Shown one piece after another: positions 1 to 8,678 of a stretch of 20,000 nucleotides of DNA. The DNA is from Sphaeroforma sirkka (Eukaryota > Opisthokonta > Ichthyosporea > Ichthyophonida). The translations under genes were made by a program, and so were the position numbers. The notes under the pieces were generated by a model. It ran no database searches, was not told where the DNA came from, and saw nothing but the letters and a program-made list of their open reading frames with translations. The stretch spans positions 1 through 20,000 of the forward strand of contig LUCW03000415.1 of the NCBI GenBank assembly GCA_001586965.3. Reading direction: 5' to 3'. Every line of letters begins with the position of its first letter. Position 1 is the stretch's first letter.

Positions 1-2
1 GG

Positions 3-320
3 AGCAAGATCTATACCAAAGGAGATGAACGTATCTTTCAAACAGTTTTCGTAAATGGAGAAAAAGTTATGGCACTATTTGATCCAGGGCTGAAGTCTCT
101 GCTATCTCACGCCGAGTAGCTCACGCTACGAATGTAACTGTCCATAACAAAACAACTGATTTAATCTTTGGGAAATGGCAAAAGCTACTACTTGCGAACA
201 AACCATTGACTATACACACATAATGCTGTCAGATAGAAGAGAAGCGGAAGACCTCACCCAATCGTTACCGACATGTCTGTGAAGTACGATTTAATTATAG
301 GTATAACCGATCTTCTCAGT
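3..320 (+). pseudogene. Retrotransposon aspartic protease remnant
   Basis: One frame from position 3 runs to a TAG at 117-119 and contains VNGEKVMALFDPG, which matches the N-terminal part of retropepsin-like proteases. The active-site triplet, normally D-S/T-G, is D-P-G here (81-89). The remainder continues in another frame, including a K-Y-D-L-I-I-G segment at 282-302 that matches the 'yDlIiG' strand seen near the C-terminus of gypsy proteases. The stop, the frame change and the active-site proline all indicate an inactive relic. The call rests on motif resemblance and on its position immediately upstream of RT. Confidence 0.6.
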
Positions 321-589
321 TTTAGGTGCTAACACTCACCGGTCTGCCTAATGGGCTGGAGCCTGAATAAAGATCAGTCAGATGATAATATGTTAAAGAT
401 ACCTAAACCTCCGGAAGGTGAAGCAAAGGATATGATTCCGCACTTCACCGATATAATTATAGACTTAATTATACAAAACAGGAATATTGCACAATAACTG
501 ACTGGTGTATGTTTAAGTTCTCTAATGGAGTACGTTAGACTTGACTTAACAAAACGTCGACTTCTCTTAAGTTAAAGTGTCCTTCATAA

Positions 590-1217
590 CTACGTGAGAA
601 TCGAAGATTGGTTAAAACAGGGTCTAATTGAAATCAATTATGATGCAACCCCAGTTAACTTAGCTCTCTTAGCGGTCGATCAATATAAATCTGATGGTAC
701 GTTTAGTAAAACAAGAGTAGTACTAGACCTGTCGCCAATCAACAAACTAATTCCGCAACATAGTTTTCCCTTACCTAAGATAAGCGAGATACTACGCAAA
801 ATGGAGGTGCGACTATCTTTCCAAGATAGACTTAAAAGCTGCATTCCATCAACTACAGATATATGAGCCTCATAGGAAATACTTTTTCCTTTACTTGACA
901 AGGTAAGAAGCACCAGTTTAAAGGTGCACCTGAAGGCTTACACATGTTACCTTCTTTCTTCCAACAAGTTAATGATGGAACTATTTGCGGACCTGTCGTA
1001 TAACGTATCAGTCTATTTAGATGATATAGTTATCTTTACAAAGACAGCACATGAACATGCTAAACTCGTTAAAAGAAGTCTTAAAGCGACTTAATCATGC
1101 TAAACTTAAGATTAACGAAGACAAGTGTTCTTTTGCTAAAGATACTATACACTTACTTGGCTACAAAAGTATCTGCAGCAGGGGGTAGAAATTGATCCTG
1201 GCAAGAAACAGTTTCTG
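590..1217 (+). pseudogene. Ty3/gypsy reverse transcriptase, frameshifted
   Basis: An open stretch ending at a TGA (864-866) carries the finger motif RVVLDLSPINKLIPQHSFPL, a hallmark of gypsy RTs. The motif A segment with the first catalytic Asp (D-L-K-A-A-F-H-Q) starts near 829, in a different frame from the preceding stretch. A third frame holds F-K-G-A-P-E-G and then the catalytic box Y-L-D-D at 1014-1025. Thumb-like sequence follows at 1050-1180, ending in an L-L-G-Y motif. At least three frame changes and several stops are needed to follow the domain, so this is a pseudogene. The linker at 321-589 between protease and RT holds no recognisable motif. Confidence 0.85.
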
Positions 1218-1970
1218 TTGGATTTATCAACACCAATTACTGGAAGAGATGTGAACTCTGTGTGTGGGTTTGTTAACTTCTTCTCGGATTCGGTACCGCA
1301 TCTTTCTCATTACTTAAAGCCTTTCAGTCACCTACGGCTGCACAAAGGACCTTTGGGAAAGCTTTGGACTAAAGATTGTGATGATGCATTTAAACTAGTC
1401 AAAAGTAAAGTAATGGACGCACCCATCATGCAGTACCCTGTGGATGGTGTCCCATTCCAAGTAGCAACCGACGCTTCAGATCGAGCGGTAGGTGGAGTGC
1501 TTTACCAAACGATAAATGGTAAACCGCGCTACATACAAATCTTTAGCAAGAGTTATAATAAGAGTCAACGGAATTACCCTACCGTTAAACAAGAGCTCCT
1601 TGCTATAGTTACTGCGCTAAGACAGTTTAAAGACTACCTTTATGGAAGTTACTTTACTGTCGCCTGTGATCAAAAGTCTTTAACATACTTAAAAGATATG
1701 AACCCTGATTCACAGTTGGTGAGCCGCTGGCATGACATTATTGCCAAGTTCGCTTTTAATATAACACACATACCAGGAATACATAACCATCTTCCTGACA
1801 TGCTCTCTCGACTTGTGCCCGACTACCAGAAAACAGTCAAGGAGTTATTAGCAACCGATTGGATGCTAAATAAAAATGGTTTAACCTCGCTCAATCACGA
1901 TGGGGTCCATTTACTGTTGATATGTTCGCCGCAGAACATAACAAACAGGTTTCTGAATATAGGTCGTTGA
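1218..1970 (+). pseudogene. Ty3/gypsy RT connection and RNase H domain
   Basis: A 250-codon open stretch that has no ATG at its start because it is the continuation of the broken RT. Residues 1-75 correspond to the RT tail (C-G-F-V-N-F-F, W-T-K-D-C-D-D-A-F). Residues 80-200 are a gypsy-type RNase H with all expected acidic residues: D85 in ATDASDRAVGG, E126 in YPTVKQELLAIV, D151 in ACDQKSL and D194 in HNHLPDMLSR. This domain would degrade the RNA strand of the RNA-DNA hybrid during reverse transcription. The last ~25 codons are out of frame with the next conserved block: a frameshift near 1900 moves the reading into the frame of the downstream open region. Confidence 0.88.
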
Positions 1971-2260
1971 CTCATCCTAAAGGTGATGCATTTCAGCTTG
2001 ACTTATCAAAGCATAATGCGTGGGCTAACCCACCTTGTCAACTTATCGCACAGTTGTTAAATTATGTTAATATTACTAAATCTACCATTGAGCTGTGTTG
2101 TCCCTTACGTAACTCCGACCCATGGATACGTGATTTAATTAATATGATTCAAGACAAACCTATTTATGTCAACCGTGAAATCGACACGTTCTTGTATCAG
2201 GGATCCTATTCTATTAAGAAGACGCCTTGGAAACACACCATTGTTTGTCGCATCGGTCCT
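1855..2260 (+). other. DNA N6-adenine-methyltransferase-like (DIRS 'MT'-type) domain insert, decayed
   Basis: Between RNase H and integrase lies a block with the layout of the methyltransferase-like domain that follows RNase H in DIRS-type elements and is related to phage Dam enzymes. A D-W-M-L-N stretch near 1858 is followed, after a frameshift near 1900, by V-D-M-F-A-A-E-H-N, a spaced D-A-F, then A-W-A-N-P-P-C-Q-L-I at residues 33-42 of the following reading frame. N-P-P matches catalytic motif IV (D/N-P-P-Y/F/W) of N6-adenine methyltransferases, but the aromatic residue is Cys here, so catalysis is doubtful. Recognition is by pattern only. A profile search with DIRS MT domains would decide. 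Confidence 0.55.
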
Positions 2261-4159
2261 GCAGGTACCACTAAGTGGAAACCCTCAACCGAATTCTTAG
2301 CTAAACTAGAGGAGTCTAAAGAGTTTGAACAAAAGCTCAAGACTCGTACAACACATGCACCCAACAAGATTGCAGTCGAGGTAATGCCGATTGAAACGGC
2401 ATTAGATCGTAAAAACATGGAACTAGCTAAGGCCATGGATCAAAGACTCAAAACTCTAAGAGAACCTGAAGCTCGCACTCGACTACTTAAAGCGCTGCTG
2501 AAAGAACAGCCAGGAGTTGCGAAACAACTGAAGAAGATACTTCAACAATCCAATGTTGTCAATTATGTATCTCAAGACTCTACCCCTCCTGATACTGAGG
2601 TTGCCCTTTCCAACAGGACTATGGTTCATCCAGCCAGCGTTACGCAGAATCTGACTGACTTAGAGGAGCTCGAAAGTAGAGTTAAAATTATACATAATTT
2701 AACGCATCGAGCATATGAGCATACTTATAAAATGGCTATTCGTGCAGGGCTTGATCACCCGGCGCTGAAAGAAACCATACGTGAAGTATACCGACGCTGT
2801 ACTGATTGTGAAAAGAACCAGATCAAGCGATACGGTTGGGCACCCCTAAAAAGTGTGACAGAAGACCAACCGATGCACCGAGTCATAGTCGATTTGGTTA
2901 AACTCCCGCGATCCAAGCATACTGGCGATGTATATATCTGTCATTTCTTATGTGTGGCTTCGGGCTATAACTTGCTTTATGCAATACCGAACAAACGTCC
3001 ACAAACAGTGGCAGAATTATGCTATCACGTCTTTAATGACTTCGGTTTCCCCGAGTACTATGTTCTGATAACGGTAGTGAGTTTTTGTACCGACGTAATG
3101 GAGGCACTTATACTCGTATCAGGCATGACCCATAGGCGTGGTGTTCCTTACAAACCTCAAACGCAGGGTGCAAATGAGACACGTCATAGAGAACTTAAGA
3201 AACTCTTGCGTACCGCACTAGACGACGTTGAGGATATGTGGCCTTATCATTTGAAATGGGTTCAGACTCAAATGAATAACTGCATGAATCCTCAAACTGG
3301 AACACTCCCGTTTCACTATTTTTTTGGCCGCTATAGTGAATTACAAGCAACGTTTGATAAAACTGCTCCCGAGAAACACATTACCCCGTGGCTACAAAAG
3401 ATTGAGCATATGCAGAACGTTGTTTACCCCTGTTTACTCGAGCACAAGAATCGTGTCCTACTTAAAGCGTATGACCGATGGAATAACACTAAGAACATTG
3501 TTCAGTGCAAAGTCGGCGATTACGTTAACATTATAAATCGAAACGCCAACGTTACCGAACTCTCTTCTAAGACGATAGGACCTTTTGTTATTTCCTACCA
3601 TGATGAGAAGAGTGATACTTACGAAGTGAATAACATTGATGGTACTAGCGCAACCAATCTAGGCACTCACCGTATCCCTACCTCCGAACTCTCATTCGCT
3701 CGCTCATTTGATTCTGATATACCAGTTATGGAGTCACAAGTCAAAGATATAATTAACAAAACATCCGAAGACGGTTACACTTACTACAAGACCCGTTTCA
3801 TGGATGGGACAGTAGCTTGGCTAACCTCCGATGCATTTCGTGAATCTCGCGACTTTCTTCGTATCTTTAATAAGAAATGGCATAAGCGTTTACATAAGAA
3901 CACACGAGATAAACGAAAAGGGTTTCCTCAGGTGACTACAAACCCTGACGGATCTGAAATTCCCTATTTGCCACCTATTTCCTACGTGACTAAACTTTCT
4001 GATCTGCTTACCAACAGTGCAGAAAATTGTTCAAATTTACTTACTAATGAAGAACAGCCTTTGGCTATTACCTTACCAAATAATAAACGTAAGGCGCCTA
4101 CATCGGAAATGGTTACTGGACCAAATACTAACCGACATAGAGTACAACATGAATCTTGA
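1922..4159 (+). CDS. Retrotransposon polyprotein 3' part: MT-like fragment, integrase, chromodomain-like tail (745 codons, broken)
   Basis: This frame opens with an ATG that lies inside the MT-like domain, so it is probably not a natural start. Residues 1-110 are the MT-like block. Residues 120-250 are a charged, helix-prone linker. Residues 258-296 hold the integrase zinc-binding HHCC (C293-T-D-C296), followed by the core with first Asp D324 (V-I-V-D-L-V) and Glu E419 (G-A-N-E in PQTQGANETRHRELK). The second catalytic Asp is absent from this frame (see Findings). Residues 528-570 match the gypsy integrase 'V-G-D...G-P-F...Y-E-V' SH3-like module, and 603-650 resemble a chromodomain. The tail is basic. 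Integrase would insert element cDNA and the chromodomain would direct targeting. This copy is predicted inactive. Confidence 0.8.
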   Translation: MFAAEHNKQVSEYRSLTHPKGDAFQLDLSKHNAWANPPCQLIAQLLNYVNITKSTIELCCPLRNSDPWIRDLINMIQDKPIYVNREIDTFLYQGSYSIKKTPWKHTIVCRIGPAGTTKWKPSTEFLAKLEESKEFEQKLKTRTTHAPNKIAVEVMPIETALDRKNMELAKAMDQRLKTLREPEARTRLLKALLKEQPGVAKQLKKILQQSNVVNYVSQDSTPPDTEVALSNRTMVHPASVTQNLTDLEELESRVKIIHNLTHRAYEHTYKMAIRAGLDHPALKETIREVYRRCTDCEKNQIKRYGWAPLKSVTEDQPMHRVIVDLVKLPRSKHTGDVYICHFLCVASGYNLLYAIPNKRPQTVAELCYHVFNDFGFPEYYVLITVVSFCTDVMEALILVSGMTHRRGVPYKPQTQGANETRHRELKKLLRTALDDVEDMWPYHLKWVQTQMNNCMNPQTGTLPFHYFFGRYSELQATFDKTAPEKHITPWLQKIEHMQNVVYPCLLEHKNRVLLKAYDRWNNTKNIVQCKVGDYVNIINRNANVTELSSKTIGPFVISYHDEKSDTYEVNNIDGTSATNLGTHRIPTSELSFARSFDSDIPVMESQVKDIINKTSEDGYTYYKTRFMDGTVAWLTSDAFRESRDFLRIFNKKWHKRLHKNTRDKRKGFPQVTTNPDGSEIPYLPPISYVTKLSDLLTNSAENCSNLLTNEEQPLAITLPNNKRKAPTSEMVTGPNTNRHRVQHES

Positions 4160-4285
4160 ACTCGTACATATAGGCACATACTTACTCGATAAGTCATGAC
4201 CGAAACCGTTTTACTCTGGTTTTCGCTTTACCAACTAGATCGTATCTTAACGTACGTTCGTAGTTCTAAAAGCTACTGGGGGCTA
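4160..4285 (+). other. Element 3' untranslated segment with polypurine tract
   Basis: No coding sequence follows the TGA at 4157-4159. The segment ends in AAAGCTACTGGGGGCTA, whose G-run at 4278-4282 fits a polypurine tract for plus-strand priming directly before an LTR. Confidence 0.45.
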
Positions 4286-4880
4286 TGTAGAAATACGGCC
4301 TCCGGTCAGTCTAAAATATCAAGATCAATCGAAATAATACATTGGTTTTTATTTCTATTTTAAATAATTTAGTACAAGCTCTTTTTTCAATATTTCCAAA
4401 GTGTTCTAAATTCACTTTTATGGCTCCAATAGCCTGAGTATTTGGTATGACTCATTTACTTGGACCTATTTGAGACATTAGTAGATGTAGGATATTATAA
4501 ACTAAATTTTATAATCTCCGAACTACTACTTATAGATTTTGGTCCTCCCGCCAATCTCCAAAATCCAATAAGTCTTTTTCTTTTTTTAACTTTTCTTCAG
4601 ATGGAACTTTATTTATATCAGCTAATGTATTAACGTGACTTACGTTATTATGTCTATCTACAAATTAGGCATGTGGTCATGAACACTTAGTACTTCTAGT
4701 GAAAATTATTCAATAAAGAACAGCTAGAGGTACGCCCTGTGTGATCGAGGATATTTAGGCTCTTAACAAGAGGCAGTCCCGATCATTCTTACACAAGCTA
4801 CCATTGCTAAATCCTAACTGACTAAATTCTATTTTAGTTTAATATAGTTTGAAACCTAGTAATTTCCATCGAAGTTTACA
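4286..4880 (+). repeat. Candidate 3' LTR (start plausible, end uncertain)
   Basis: The sequence begins TGTAGAAATACGGCC immediately after the putative polypurine tract, as LTRs normally begin with TG. No 5' LTR is present for comparison, so the right end cannot be set. A TG...CA reading would allow an end near 4880 (TTTACA), but this is a guess. The interval is AT-rich, has no open frame above about 60 codons and shows no other recognisable feature. Confidence 0.3.
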
Positions 4881-5339
4881 ACTGCGCGCTGACGCATACT
4901 TCAGCGGCGAACTTTAGTTCTTAACTTAAGAAATTCTTCTGATATGCTTTCGATAACAATAATTGTATCTCTGTAGACTCTACACATGACGCGGTCTGGG
5001 TCGACCGTAGATTCTGTGTGAAGTATCCACTGGTCTGTCGAAAAGATAGAGAAGCCACCCCCCTGGACAGACAGGTACTTCCGCTTCAAATCCGCCAGAA
5101 GAGATAGACCATATGAAGAAGGAGGATGTAAGTTTTGCTCACAAATCCCAAATACAAAACTCTATCGTCGAACTCCTGCAGGCATATCTTTCGACACAGA
5201 GCACGTAGCAATGTAAGTCTACTTAAAGGATATCACCAAGCTACAAGAGGAGAGCAAGTATGTGGGTATTCTATTTGATGAATGTCATTCCCGGGTTTGT
5301 GTTCGGGAGGACAGAAAGTGTCAGTTGTAATGTTGAAAG
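4881..5339. other. Unresolved segment with coding-looking fragments on both strands
   Basis: On + there is a stretch with G-G-C-K-F-C-S-Q (5122-5145), then L-Q-E-E-S-K-Y-V-G-I-L-F-D-E-C-H-S ending in a TAA near 5330. The C-x-x-C plus later acidic motif loosely recalls transposase relics but is not diagnostic. On - there is a 62-codon open stretch (5089 to 4901) with V-D-P-D-R-V-M-C-R-V-Y. It lies where RNase H of the adjacent copia relic would be expected, but I do not recognise RNase H motifs in it. I assign no function. Confidence 0.25.
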
Positions 5340-6220
5340 TAGATAGCATGTGTTCTACATAGGCATGTTTAGCATCAGAGTTGCGTTAATAGCAACAGGT
5401 ACAACTTCATCGCCATAGAGTAAACATATATTACATTTTTGCTTGTGTTAGCATCACTAGCTTTGAATCCGAGAGTTTGTAATTTGCTGGCGATATCCTT
5501 ATTTTACAGGCGTCCAGCCTATTTACGACCAATATGCCCTCTTTTGAGTTTCAACACGCTTCCTGATGGTTAAACACTAAGTTCGAATGCAACATCAGGT
5601 GCGTGTAGGTAGACAGTAGCATCAAGGTTGGAATATATAAATGCGATATCAACATCGTAATGGAATATGCAGACCTTCATGTGCTAATTTAGCGATGAAT
5701 GTACAAAGTGTTGTAGAAAAGTTGTACATGGTAGCGACTAGGGCTACAATATGATTTACTAGAAGAATCACCCCTCTCGCCATCATTCATGCTTTGAAAG
5801 TTGTAGCGGTTCAATTCTCGTCATGTTTGCATACCAATGTATGATTTGTGTGTGTTTTGATACGTAGGTGGTTGGGATGATATCTGCTTATTGCGAGTTT
5901 GTGCACTATTTTCCTTGTGTGAAACGGCAGCTAGCCATTGTGGCCTTTGCTTTGTGCTACGTGTTTGTTTCACCGAATTAGAAACATTGTGGTCAAGTAG
6001 CGATATAGTTTCTAACGGTGGGCAGAAACGATCAGGCGTGTGCTTTGTTTAGTCTCGGATGGTACATGACACGATATAGTTGAGCCCTAACTGATCGGTG
6101 GCGTATGTACACAAAGCTCTTTTCAGAATTGTGGTCAAGTTCAGCGCAGGAGGTGCTAACAGAACATTCAAATATGCACATGTTTGAAATTCTGTGGTAA
6201 CTCATCGTCTTCATGTGTGG
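5340..6220 (-). pseudogene. Decayed Ty1/copia retrotransposon: integrase C-terminal tail and reverse transcriptase
   Basis: Read on the minus strand, 6214-6032 encodes a stretch with E-L-D-H-N-S-E-K-S-F-V-Y-I and then Y-R-V-M-Y-H-P-R-L-N. This resembles the region after the copia integrase core ('rvFGc...KLd.ks.k.vFvGY...YR.y.P'). Further along, about 5700-5440, comes D-V-D-I-A-F-I-Y-S-N-L-D-A-T-V-Y-L-H-A-P, which matches the copia RT signature 'DV..AFL.g.L.e.vYm..P'. Then come L-K-L-K-R-G-H-I-G-R-K (copia 'LkkslYGLkQ') and L-G-F-K-A-S-D-A-N, corresponding to 'LGF..s..D'. Several stops and frame changes interrupt it and no Y-V-D-D box survives. It is a second, older element in the opposite orientation to the gypsy copy. 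Confidence 0.65.
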
Positions 6221-7263
6221 CAGGGCGACGCTTAGTTAGTCACTCAGATTTAAGTGAGCTGTCGTACATTCGGATGACGACTTCTAAACACAAGAAGTTG
6301 TGTTCAGATTCTATATCGATGCGATAACAATAGGTCGAAAGGATTAAACAAGATGAATTACTTTTATTTTATCAATGTCATTTGTTCGTAGCGATTTTCA
6401 ATCTTAGGTTGTGTTTTGTGATTTGGCTGATCAGATTCTGATGTCTATAAATATTTCTGAGGTTGGCCGCTACAAGATCATACGTTAGTAGGCTGACTGG
6501 AATACGGAGCGTAAATAAATTATGAAGTTTACAAGCTGTATGAGAGATGAGAACATTCAACATTAAAATTGAATTGTTGAATCACAGTAACGTCGTTTAG
6601 TAACAAAAAAAGATACAAATATATGCTGACTACCTGCCATCAAAACACCACGAGGAACTGTCCATTAGTGCAACTAACTCATAATGAACACATTTTTTTG
6701 CTTGAAACAAGTTGTCGTACAATTAGTGTCATTTTAACAACAGTATAGGATACGAGCAACTTATTCGACAACCAATGGAGTCATAACATCGTCGGGGTTT
6801 TTTTCATGGGTACTTCTATATGCCGGTGTTACCGTGTTGTATATATTAAGCTGTAAGCTCAAAGTATGGTACCGGGTTTGCAAGAAGCAGTGTCTACTCC
6901 ACAGTTTCTGTTGATTTTCTTCAGATGATGATGTGTGTGCGGATATCAGCAGAAATAGATGTTGCCGGCCAGAAGAACTCCTAATATGTTCCCCCTATAT
7001 TCTACTTTCCAATGCGTGTGGTTTGCCATTACACTGACTACAGCACATAGAAATTGTGTTTGGTGACGTTGTGTGAGCGGAGTGTGCGGCCAATAATAGT
7101 TGGTGCTGTATTCAAACCATGATCGGGTTGATCAGTTGGCCAAGAATGGTTGCACGACCGAAAATTGTTGATGAAGTGGTATTTATTTGTATTTATACTG
7201 CGAAGGCGCTTATCAGCTGAATCCATAAATAACTCGCTTAAAAAAATCCTAAAAAATATTGCA
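6221..7263. other. Intergenic DNA without recognisable features
   Basis: Moderately AT-rich sequence with only short open stretches (the longest are about 60-80 codons on the minus strand at 6378-6563 and 7038-7286). Neither has recognisable motifs, and nothing indicates they are genes. Parts may belong to the 5' half of the copia relic, but I could not identify gag, protease or integrase core motifs. No RNA gene was seen. Confidence 0.4.
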
Positions 7264-7297
7264 TCTATTGAATTTTGGAACGCCAAAATTCAATAGA
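7264..7297. repeat. Perfect inverted repeat, 15-bp arms with 4-nt loop
   Basis: TCTATTGAATTTTGG is followed by the loop AACG and then the exact reverse complement CCAAAATTCAATAGA. It lies about 500 bp upstream of the cyclase ORF. No poly-T tail follows on either side. It could be a palindromic protein-binding site, a transposon footprint or a replication-slippage product. Confidence 0.85.
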
Positions 7298-7791
7298 AGA
7301 GCTTTGGAAGGCACATTCCCGTTCTAAATATTCAAATTTAGGGATTGATAACATCTCAGATCCCAATTTCTATGTGGCGCTAAACGTCCCGAAAATGGAA
7401 AAGTCGCAAACACGCAAAAAATCCCAAGAATCATATTATCATATTTAATCAGCTATCCATCTACATAGCTAGTTGCATACACACCTTATAGTACATTCCA
7501 TGCACACACCCTTTATCATCCACGTTGTATCATCACATCCTCATACATAGACACGAGCTGATAATTGCTGTCCCTTGCGGATGTGATAGATCAAGGCCAT
7601 CGCGCTTGTATGTGATTAACGAATGTTTGGAGACCAGCATACCCGCTCCCTGAATGAGCAGTGATAGTGATGCAATCGCTCTAACACTAAAGTGTCGCAC
7701 GGTTTGCTCGGTCCGGTCTAGATAAAGTTATACAGCGCCAATCTCAATTGAATAATAACTGAGAAGTGCACGTTTAGCACCGTTGTTTCCG
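7298..7791 (+). promoter_or_regulatory. Presumed promoter / 5' UTR region of the cyclase gene
   Basis: This unique, non-repetitive sequence directly precedes the first ATG of exon 1. A CCAAT pentamer lies at 7738-7742, about 50 bp before the ATG. There is no convincing TATA box. An in-frame TAA at 7756-7758 separates the ORF from upstream sequence, which supports the start at 7792 unless an upstream exon is spliced in. The transcription start cannot be placed from sequence. Confidence 0.3.
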
Positions 7792-8228
7792 ATGACCTCA
7801 CCACTCAAAAAATCCAGCGGGATCAATGCCGTGGAGAATGTTGGTAGTTGTAAAGACACGCCCCTGGTCGACGTGCCACACAAAGTGCACACACAGGCAT
7901 CAAGCATGCCCGCATCTACAGTAGTAGCGAATGGCGGTGCAGAAGCTACAGTGGTTACTCCAACAGACACTAGGTTAAGAAATAGACCGGAAATGATCAA
8001 GAACGAGGCATTAGGTAGACCAAGTAATTCAAACAGCTCCGCACCACGCCCTGCCGGCTATAGTAGTGGCTATGATACAGATGTGGGCAGCCAGTCCGAG
8101 GGGTTAAATACGGCTAGCACGAACAGTGCCGCATCACTGAGGAGTGATGGCTTGGTGAAAATGACGAGCTCGGGCATGTTTGTCGACGAGTTGTTTAAGA
8201 AAGCAGATGCTGACGGTCGACTAACCTC
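7792..8228 (+). CDS. Cyclase exon 1: Ser/Thr-rich N-terminal extension
   Basis: Encodes residues 1-145 plus two bases of codon 146. The ATG is the first after an in-frame stop at 7756. Donor TC|GTATGT. The product is hydrophilic and low-complexity ([14 protein letters not shown] and T-N-S-A-A-S-L-R-S near its end), finishing with a more ordered [12 protein letters not shown]. It has no signal peptide or membrane segment. It belongs to this gene by strand, distance and matching phase 2 to exon 2; I recognise no homology. It could instead be a separate small gene, in which case the ORF would run on to a TGA at 8260-8262. Confidence 0.6.
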
Positions 8229-8564
8229 GTATGTTTGGTGTATTTGTGCAGGAAACCAATGAGACACACACACTTTTTGAATATGTATGAGAGCCTGAAC
8301 ACGATGTTAAGTGACTTGAGTCACAACCAAAGTCGCTAGTATATGCACATAAATATTCATTCTAGTAGTTCACGACATGAGATTCTGTAAGCCTGTTCCG
8401 CCTTAGCGCCATTTGTATGAATCGCATATCGCTGTGTTTGCAAGTTCGCGAGTTTTACAAGACTGAATGCTATTGAGGGGTGTGCACAGTTCAGCGTGTT
8501 TTTTTAATTACATTATACTATCGTCAGCAGTTTTCAGTTCAAGAGCAGACAGATTTTCAAGAAT

Positions 8565-8609
<45 letters not shown>

Positions 8610-8610
8610 T

Positions 8611-8678
<68 letters not shown>

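Larger units (their letters stand above)
1..4285 (+). mobile_element. Degenerate Ty3/gypsy LTR retrotransposon, internal region (5' end outside window)
   Basis: The order of recognisable pieces is aspartic protease (27-320), reverse transcriptase (about 590-1217), RNase H (within 1218-1900), a methyltransferase-like insert (about 1855-2260), integrase (about 2690-3250), an SH3-like and then chromodomain-like C-terminus (about 3510-3870), and a G-rich polypurine tract near 4278. Integrase downstream of RT/RNase H is the Ty3/gypsy order, and the chromodomain-like tail suggests a chromovirus relative. The protease and RT lie in several frames with stops, so this copy is dead, while the last 2.2 kb is still open. 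gag and the 5' LTR are not in the window. The methyltransferase-like insert is atypical for this superfamily. Confidence 0.9.

Noticed and set aside
5727..5830. Possible tRNA gene (A-box-like and GGTTCAATTCT B-box-like sequences)
   Set aside because: The T-stem and acceptor stem do not pair and the spacing is too long; the segment is part of the copia relic.
8249..8262. Alternative reading of exon 1 through to the TGA at 8260-8262 as an independent 157-codon gene
   Set aside because: The GTATGT donor at 8229 and matching phase with exon 2 favour splicing, but I cannot exclude the alternative without cDNA.
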